A DNA stretch of 64,000 nucleotides. It comes from Pholiota molesta (Eukaryota > Basidiomycota > Agaricomycetes > Agaricales > Strophariaceae). The notes under the pieces were generated by a model that saw only the letters and a program-made list of their open reading frames with translations, did not search any database and was not told the DNA's origin. This document shows positions 56,569-64,000 of the stretch, piece after piece; positions within the stretch are counted from its first letter, which is position 1; each line of letters opens with the position of its first letter. The DNA lies in NCBI GenBank assembly GCA_014925825.1, contig JACGCK010000223.1:1-64000 (forward strand), written 5' to 3'. Made by a program: the position numbers and the translations under genes.

Positions 56569-58882
56569 TTACAAGTTCAACAACTCTGACCACGTCTCCA
56601 AAATGGGTCCAGTGGGTATATTCGCCTTAGCTCCGTAAACCACAGAGTCGAAATATTCTGGAGATGACCGTAAGGCTACCACCAAAACTTTGTTAGCAAT
56701 AATGATATAACACATATGGCCTGTGCCCTAGCAAGCACCACTTACGATGATCTGCAGCAAGGTACATAAGAGAAGAATTTCCACGAGCTATCCAATGACG
56801 ACTTTTCAGGTTAAACTCAAACAGTGGCCGCCACTTGTCCAGAATCTGTCGCGCACGATCGGAGAAATGGTACTTGTCGTCGCGTGTAACATATCCATCG
56901 CTGATCTTTTTCAGCACTAGATGGATTTCAGATAACTAGAAAATAGTTGTGATATAGAAAGAAGAACACCGTCCGAGAGCGCTTACATAGACATCTTGGA
57001 TATGAGTCACAGGAAGACTCTCGATATTGCGCAATATTTCCTGTATGCCTTCCGCCCACTGTCCCCAATTGAATAATCTTGAACGCGACGGTTGTTGGCC
57101 TCTGAGTTCAGGAATTTCATTGCGGAGACTTTGCACGAACTTCTCCAATTGGGAGAATTCTCGGGTAGTACGCCAGTCCTCGAGATTCAATTCCTGCCGT
57201 CGAAGGGACCCATCCATATTAAAAACATCAGTGGATTTCTTTTTCGCCCACGCAAAATATACCGCAAGAGTTTTTATTGGACGTGCGGACCTGGGATACT
57301 TTGGACGTTCGGACCTGTGATACGGTGCCATCCCTGGACCGCGACTCTCGCAGCGCGAAGAACCTAGAGCATTGAGCGCTGTTCGCTTTTCGTGCGGCGT
57401 ATATTCCTCTTGTACATAGAAGTTGCATATCTCAAGGCGGGGGACGCAGACATTCCCCGATGGTGATACATTTGCTAGGCCGATGATATCGGCCTCGGAG
57501 GGGAGAGATACGTCCAGCCTCACCAGCGCGGGAGTATAATCTAGCAATAGGGCTAACTTGAACTGGAAGCCATTGTCGGGGAAGAAAACACGTAGGCTGA
57601 GATTCGTGAGCAAGGTATTGCGGTCGGGCAAGATTCTGAGCATCCACGCGAGCGAGTACGGGCTGGCTTCATCATGACGAACATCACGGCCGTCAATATG
57701 AAGCTCCTTCATCGTAAATGTCGAAATCCATGCAAAGATTTCACTGGGAGTTTGAATTTCACCGGGGTGATGATAGGGTCGTTTGATGTATACTTTGTCA
57801 AGATGTGGAAGATTTCCTTTGATCAAGGCATATGGAAGTCTACCCATCCCGATTACGAGAGTTTCGAGAGTTTGTGGAAGCTCAAACGTCTGTGGGCCCT
57901 CCGTCGGTCGAGTATTATATTTGATAAGCCTAAAAATATATTCACAATCTTCGTCGATATAGCGCAGTTGTGATTTCGGGAGTTGAAGGAGAGGGAGCAA
58001 GCTTTTATGGCCTCGAAAACAGACTCGTTTTAATTGCGGAGCGATTGTGAACATGTCAAATCGCGTTTTTTCAAGCAAAATAGCGGAGTCATACCTACCC
58101 GAAGAAGAGGAGGGCGTCATCACAGTCAAAGACTGAAGTAACGGAAGTCGACCTTTAAGTGACTGAAAGTGGAACTGCAAAGAATTGACATCCACGACAA
58201 TAGCTGCCTGTTTCCATCTCGCGGAGCATTCGATAAGAGCATCGAGAGTTGGATCCCGTATATCACCCCTGCCTGTTGGGAGACGAATAAGGAGGTTAAG
58301 GGGAGCATTCCCAGAACGATGAAGCGCTTCCTTGAGGATACGCAGTCGGCGCTTCGTTTCTGCCTTGTTTTCCGTCTTGATGTCGATAACTGGGAGGTAG
58401 CCACGGAAGGACGGCATGCACAACGCGCTCGTCCGCCATAGTTGGCACACTTGAGCAAGCGCCCATAGAGACGACACAGCCTTGTCGTGTGCCTCGATAT
58501 AGGAGGCGCCCTTAATCTCAATGCTCCGTGGCGGATTAAGCCATGCACTCGGTAACATGTAGCTGAAGATTTCTTGCAGAATTTCAGGAGGGATTCCACG
58601 CAGAATCGATGTGATCCCCTTCTGCTGCTCCACGAACTCCGAGGCTTTCCTTAGCTGGATCTTCAGCTCGGTCCTGTCGTTATTAGTCAGACCACCGTCA
58701 TCTATATTGGCAGACAGAATTTCTCTGAGATTTGAAATAACGCGCTCTACTTCTTCGATGGTTTTGTACACGAGCAAAGATTCGGCTTCCGATGGTGGCG
58801 CGTTGGACTTGAGCAGGTGCGGTACGGGAGGGGTAGGAAGCTTGGGCCGCCCGAAACGGTGAAGAAATGGGTTTCGTATCAT
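56569..58882 (-). CDS. F-box protein, 734 aa
   Basis: Exons 58882-56987, 56935-56746 and 56687-56569, introns 51 and 58 nt. A coiled-coil-like stretch (about 38-88: EEVERVISNLREIL, LKIQLRKASEFVEQQ) precedes an F-box starting ILRGIPPEILQEIFSYMLP (about 94-111), the layout of the large Agaricomycete F-box family. The rest is long and leucine-rich with loose LRR-like strings (LPLLQSLTVMTPSS; LVRLDVSLPSEADIIGLANV). F-box proteins bring substrates to SCF ubiquitin ligases through Skp1. The last two exons are supported by in-frame splicing to SEIHLVLKKISDGYVTRDDK and SSPEYFDSVVYGAKANIPTG. The substrate is unknown. Confidence 0.85.
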
Positions 58883-59201
58883 GTTTGGACTGGATGGCTG
58901 TGAGCAAGTCGAACATTATCTAAAATGTTCAGTGTTCATGTCAACCGGCGTTCTCTTGCCGTTCCAAAATACTCTGGTTTGCATCAAATTTCCTTTCCAG
59001 GATGTCGTCGAGCCAATTATATCCATCAGAGTCTTCCGAATCATTCCGAGTCGCACTCAATCTACATACTCGATGTAAGAAAACCTTGAGGCTGCTCAAG
59101 GCACTAATAATAAATTGGTTTTGGTATTATATCAGCACAATACTTTTCGCGCACTAAAACAAAATACAGAGAGCAGCTTTTCAAAACGAGAAATGAAAAC
59201 T
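58883..59201. other. Intergenic region
   Basis: Short gap between the start of the F-box gene and the stop of the lysyl-tRNA synthetase gene. Nothing further seen. Confidence 0.5.
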
Positions 59202-61264
59202 CTACACCTGGCCGGACTGGCCGAGGTGGCTACCACCCGGGGTGGCCAAAGGGGCGGTTGATGCCGTATCTAAGGGCTTCATCGCAGGGAAGAGGAGGAC
59301 TTCCTTGATGTCTGTGTATGGAACATATGAGCACTTTTATATGGAAAGTAAAAGTAAAGGTACGAACTTGTAGAATCAGTCAAGAACATCACGAGGCGGT
59401 CGATACCGAGACCCCATCCACCAGTGGGGGCGAGACCGTGCTCAAGACTGGGTTAACGAACATCAGCAAATACATACTCGAAAGATTGATTGTAAACATA
59501 CGCGTCAATGAAGGTCTCGTCGATGCCTTGGGCTTCGTCATCGCCCTGCTCCTTCTGCCTCACCTGCTCCTCGAAGCGCAGCCTCTGCTCGAAGGGGTCG
59601 TTCAACTCGGTGTACGCGTTGCAGAACTCCTTTCCGCACATGAAGCCCTCGAAGCGCTCGCACAGACCGGGGCGCGAGCGATGCCACTTGGCGAGCGGAG
59701 ACATCACTTGCGGGTGGCCGACGATGAAGGCGGGGGACACGCACAGCGGCTCGATGAACTCGCCGACGAGCTTGTCGAGCATGCGCGCGTTCGTGCGCGG
59801 CTCGCTGCAGTCCACGTTGTGCTGCGAGGAAAATTAGCAACATGTATTCATGATGTATAGAGAGAGAGTTACCTTGACGCAAAGATCGCGAAGGAACTTG
59901 TTGGCCTCCTCGGTGTGCAAGGTCTCGCCAGGTGGGAACGTGACGCCGAGCTTTTCCTCGAGGGTCTCGATCATGTCGTAGCGCTTCCAGGGGCGCTTGA
60001 AGTCGAGCACGACCTCGCGCGCGCCCTCCTTGCCCTTGTCGCCATCAGGGTGGTAGGTGATGGTGGTCTTGCCGCCCGTCAGACTCTTGACCATACCCTC
60101 CAGCATGGCCTCCGTGATATCCATCAGGTCGGTCATGTCAGCGTAGGCCATGTAGAACTCGCAAATCGTGAACTCGGGGTTGTGCGTCAGGTCAATGCCT
60201 TCGTTCCTGAACACGCGTCCGATCTCGTACACGCGGTCGAGGCCACCGACAACGAGCTCCTTGAGATACAGCTCAGGCGCGATTCGGAGGTAGAGATCGA
60301 GGTCAAGGTCGTTGTGGTGGGTAATGAAGGGCTTGGCCGTTGCACCACCAGCAAGGAGGGACATCATAGGCGTCTCCACTTCCATGAAGCCGAGGTCGTC
60401 GAGGAAGCGGCGGACGTAGTTCAGAATGCGACTACGCGTGATAAACAGATTGCGGGTGCTGTCATTGAGAATAAGGTCCAAGTAGCGCTTGCGGTAGCGC
60501 GTTTCCTGGTCCTTGAGGCCAAAGTGTCCTGACGGCAGCTGGTGCAGGTTTGGCGCCAGCAGCTGCATAGACAGCGGCGTGATGCTCAGCTCGCCCTTCT
60601 TGGTGCGTGAAGGTACACCGGTCACACCAACGATATCGCCGCGCTTGAAGTGCTCGTGAGTCTCGATGAACGCGTCAGGGTTTTCCGCGTCTTGCTGCGT
60701 GGCCATGATTTGAACCTTGGTGCCCTCGCCATGGAGATCGTAGAACTTGAGCTTGGCGCCGCTAGCGCGAATGTTGTGTATGCGACCGGCGAGGCTCTCG
60801 ACGACGCCGTCCACCTTGGTTCCGGATGGGATCTTTCCTTCTGCTCCGTAGGTGTCGATGTAGGAAGTCAACGAGCGCGTAACATGGAACTTGTGTGGGT
60901 ATGGGTTGGGATTTTGGGTCTTCTTGAGTTCTTGGATTTGGCGGCATCTCATTTCATAGTATTGCTGAGTTGGTTAGCCAAAGTCGAGTGATACTGGCGA
61001 CGATCTTACATTGGGATTGAGATCCTCCTCCCTTGGTCCAGCAGCTGCCGCAGCTGCTGGTGCAGCAGGTGCAGCAGGGGCCCTGCTGGCCTTTGCAGCC
61101 TCCTTCTGGCGTTGCTTTTCGCGACGCTTGAGTTCCCTTTAACGCATCGACCATCGATTGAGCCGTCCGTCCGTCGCGACGCGAAGGAAAATTACGCACT
61201 GCTTGGAGATCATCTCCCCCGTGACGGGATCCTTGTGAGTGCCTGCTGATGCTTCTGTAGCCAT
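59202..61264 (-). CDS. KRS1: Lysyl-tRNA synthetase, cytosolic (class II)
   Basis: Exons 61264-61200, 61136-61010, 60964-59873, 59821-59502, 59447-59368 and 59311-59202 give 597 aa. It charges tRNA-Lys with lysine. The eukaryotic Lys-rich N-terminal extension ([15 protein letters not shown], followed by a Pro/Ala linker) is followed by the OB-fold anticodon-binding domain ([20 protein letters not shown]) and the class II core: motif 1 [11 protein letters not shown], motif 2 [16 protein letters not shown] and motif 3 [18 protein letters not shown]. The splice at 59501/59447 gives [15 protein letters not shown], and 59367/59311 gives [15 protein letters not shown], both as in the family, which fixes those junctions. 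No mitochondrial presequence is evident from this start. It is divergently transcribed from the MIOS gene. Confidence 0.96.
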
Positions 61265-61835
61265 TTTTCGACAGCAAGATAGGTTAGTAGGAGCTGGCCG
61301 ACGAAGGGTAGATCGAAGAAGAGATAAAGGACTTGAAATCCTAAGCATGTAAGTTTTTAATATGACTCGTCAATTCAGGATATCAGATCGTCACGCGGGG
61401 ATTTATCAGGAAATTTACTCACACGACCCTGAAGGTTAATTCGGGTCATACAAGGGCATACAATCTCATACAATGCCAATACAATGCATGTGAATGCATC
61501 GTAATGCCTACCAGAATTTCGTTACTTTCTATATTGACTACCATGATTTATGCCAATACAATCTGATACAATCTGATACAATGCTACCATAAATTTTCTG
61601 TACCAATACAAGGCAGGTACAATTCTTGTAATGGTATGTTTGGCCTCCACCGGAATTTATTGTTCTTGCTGTTTTGTTGATGCCAGCTCGTCCGACCTTG
61701 ACCAGTTCTCTCGCTCAGAAGTCTCCCACTTCCTCTAAAGCTGCTCGTCTCACGCTTAAAGCAAAACCTCCAAGCGCGGACATGATAAATATCCATTGAT
61801 TTGGAGCTCATCAGCCTTCTACCAGGCTCTGAATC
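61265..61835. promoter_or_regulatory. Divergent promoter region between KRS1 and MIOS, with TACAAT repeats
   Basis: The 571-bp gap separates two start codons facing away from each other and must hold both promoters. Between about 61449 and 61632 the string (A)TACAA(T) recurs about ten times, including AATCTGATAC twice in tandem near 61560-61580. Whether this is regulatory or a small repeat insertion cannot be told. Confidence 0.5.
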
Positions 61836-64000
61836 ATGGTTCAACTCGAAAAACGCCTTCTATGGCACCCCCGACATGATAACAAGTTTGTGGTAGGAGG
61901 GGGTTCTCAAATTATGCTGTATGAATGGGCGGCGGAATATCCAGAGATTAGACATGTTACCTCTCAGCATGATTTGCACTTTATGAAGGTGAGTTGCCGA
62001 TATGTTACTCTTCGTCGATTATATGTCATTCAACGAGCATACCTACTGACTTGTTTCCCGGATTCAGTGCTTCGCTTGGTCTCCGGATCCGGCTTTTGAT
62101 GACCTGATGGCTGTAGGACTGAGCACTGGAAAGGTGGACCTCATTCGTCTTGAAGCAGCCAAGCAAGCACAGCGGAAGAACGTTCTCTCCAGCGGACCCT
62201 CCGTCACTCTTCCCATCCGCAATGCGCGTTCATGCAACGTGGTCACCTTCAACAATGTCGATCCCAACTACCTTGCAGTGGGTCTCGACAAAGTCCGCGG
62301 CGACGCGAGTCTCATGATTTGGGACATCAGCACGGTCGCGCCCTCGTTAGCCCTCCCACTCGCCAATCCCAACGATACTGTCGTTGTCACGCCTCCAAAG
62401 CCACGCCCACAACCCTCCTTCCTCGGTTTGAGACCCAGACGAGGCTCGATTCTCGAGTAATTCAACAGCACGCGCCTGCAGAAGTGGTCTCATCTCTCGC
62501 CTTCCTTCCTTCATCGACAAATTTAATCCTGGCTGGTATCTCGCACCGATGGTTGAGGCTCTTCGACCTCCGCTCGGCAGTTACTCCAACAGTAAATGTT
62601 GCAACTAAGGTCAACGGGATAGTCACGGACCCGTTTGATCCACACCGCATCGCCACTTTTGGGGATGCAACAGTGACCATATGGGATGCCCGCAGGTTCA
62701 ACCACCCTATCTTGACGTTCTCTGAACGCGACGCCATTGCTGATGGTGCCAGAATTAAACCTGGCGCGTTGTACGCCAATGTCGAGTTCTCGAGCACGCG
62801 ACGGGGGTGCATAGCTACTCTGGAGAAAGACTCGAGCTATGTCCGCTTCTGGGACTTGGCAGAATCAAAAGCCAGCACCGTTGAAGGCAGTGTGACCGGG
62901 GGTGGCTCCTCTGACGGTGAAACAAGCCGCTCGCGCGATTCCGTAAGGGTGACGAAGCGTTCATGGGCCGCGAATTTGCCTTGGCCCGCTGGAGGTAGTC
63001 AGCAAACACCATCACCGAGAGAAACATTAGACAGTTCTACTCAACGTTCTTTCGTCATTGCCGATACACGAAGAAGTAAGTAATGATCCAGATTCTTCTC
63101 CATTCCACCTCCTAATTATATTCGCAGCCAAATATTTCCATCGCCCATTGGCTTCATTCGCCCTTGTTCCGCGACCCAAATCAGCTCCATCTCTCACCTC
63201 CAATGTCATGGTCGTCAGTAAGGACGGCGACCTCGAGCTTTATGCGATCCACGATACCCCCAAGCAACTTGCATGGAGTTCCAGAGGAGGATTCACACTG
63301 GGCGCCGGGCTGGGATTGAAGACGATAGAAGGCTACAACGACTCGGAAACGGAGGACGAATTCGACTCGGAGCTCGGGCAACAGCCGAACTCCGCCGCTC
63401 CCTTCAATTACGGCGGCAGCAGCGAGCGAAGAGGATCGCGCTCGCGGTCGGGGCCCACGCGGGAGGCGTCCCGTGTGCGCGGGCGCGGAGACAGCGTCGT
63501 CGGATCCCGGATCCCACCTCCGCTCAGCGGCCTGCCGCCATTTTTTGGACGGGGCGACGACGACGGTTTTCCTGCCCTCGCCCAGCGGCCGATGGGCTTG
63601 TCGGCGACGAGGCCAGGGAAGTCGCGGACTTATAGCCCTGCTGCGTCTGTGCGCAAGTACCGGAGCACGGAGCGCAGCGAGCCTAGTGCGGTGCAGAGAC
63701 GCTCGCTGTCGCGTACGGATACCATACCCGCTGACGAGCCTTTGAAACCGGAGCAGGCGCCTTCCGTCGAGCGGCGCAGTGTTGAGCGGGCACCAACGAA
63801 GATGAAGGAAGTCAAAAGGCGTGGAATCACACATGTGTTGCAGGAGGACATTTCTATGGTTATGCGCCGGAGGGCGAAAGCTGGCTATGGGCTCAGTCAG
63901 GTGTGTGTGCCCATCGCTCGACGTAATTTTTGTGAAATTGACCAAATGCCTAGCCTCATCTCAACGTCAGTGTTACTCATGATGATTATACCGCTTCAGA
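61836..64000 (+). CDS. Mios/Sea4-like WD40 subunit of the SEA/GATOR2 complex, 3' end beyond window
   Basis: Exons 61836-61988, 62068 onward, to 63075, 63128-63900 and 63971 onward (runs off the edge). N-terminal WD40 propeller: LLWHPRHDNKFVVGGGSQIM, CFAWSPDPAFDDLMAVGLST, VVSSLAFLPSSTNLILAGIS, HRWLRLFDLRSAVTP and ATVTIWDARRF. VMRRRAKAGYGLSQ near the window end suits Mios homologues. These act at the vacuole in amino-acid signalling to TORC1. The frame changes near 62380-62432. A 53-nt GTCGTT...TTTGAG intron would bridge it in frame, but both sites are weak, so an indel is the alternative. A Ser/Arg-rich insert (63360-63800) separates the propeller from the helical part. Confidence 0.88.

Noticed and set aside
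1..64000. CRISPR arrays, operons, rRNA genes or integrated viral genomes
   Set aside because: No spaced direct-repeat array, rRNA core sequence or viral gene was seen. Gene structure is eukaryotic throughout.

Overview
The window is nuclear DNA from a filamentous basidiomycete, most likely an Agaricomycete. The reasons are many 45-80 nt GT-AG introns, single-copy eukaryotic housekeeping genes, expanded-type F-box and HET-domain genes, a Helitron and PIF/Harbinger-like transposon debris. No organism name can be read from the sequence. Exon models below were built by hand from splice signals and frame continuity. Most add up to a whole number of codons, but none has transcript support.

0-9.5 kb: the purine enzyme FGAM synthase (570-4606, one frame break near 1050), a Ser-rich two-TM protein (4855-5779, -), the retromer-linked sorting nexin SNX3/Grd19 (7255-8079, -), a 21-bp minisatellite with two hairpins, and an orphan spliced ORF (8752-9439). 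10-17 kb: a Helitron. It has a Rep/helicase gene with five recognisable exons, cut by a diverged 50-bp tandem duplication. It also has a second, intact four-exon gene with OB-fold-like features and a textbook 3' hairpin ending in CTAG at 16996.

17-28 kb: an NKAP splicing factor, a decayed membrane-protein gene built of two related units, and a ~1.7-kb segmental duplication carrying two intact paralogous orphan genes (294 and 293 aa). Between the copies lie a 1.13-kb foldback element, whose arms carry a transposase fragment, and a secreted orphan protein. 27.7-32.7 kb: a wax-synthase-like MBOAT acyltransferase and a 15-exon NIPA-type Mg2+ transporter with a 6-nt microexon.

34-46 kb: a MYND zinc-finger protein, glyoxalase I, a secreted ferritin-like (Rds1-type) protein, an Ariadne-type RBR ubiquitin ligase and a Rex-type DEDD RNA exonuclease. 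46-54 kb: mostly non-coding DNA with small duplications, one doubtful two-exon gene, a 793-aa low-complexity nuclear-type protein, and a puzzling gene-like region that needs ultra-short introns to stay in frame. 54-64 kb: a HET-domain protein, an F-box protein, cytosolic lysyl-tRNA synthetase and, divergent from it, the SEA/GATOR2 subunit Mios/Sea4, which runs off the right edge.

The housekeeping genes form no operon or obvious pathway cluster. The distinctive parts are the mobile and duplicated blocks at 8-17 kb and 19-27 kb. The best candidates for something little described are the Helitron's second gene with the repeated-exon head of its Rep/helicase, and the foldback element lying between two copies of an orphan gene.
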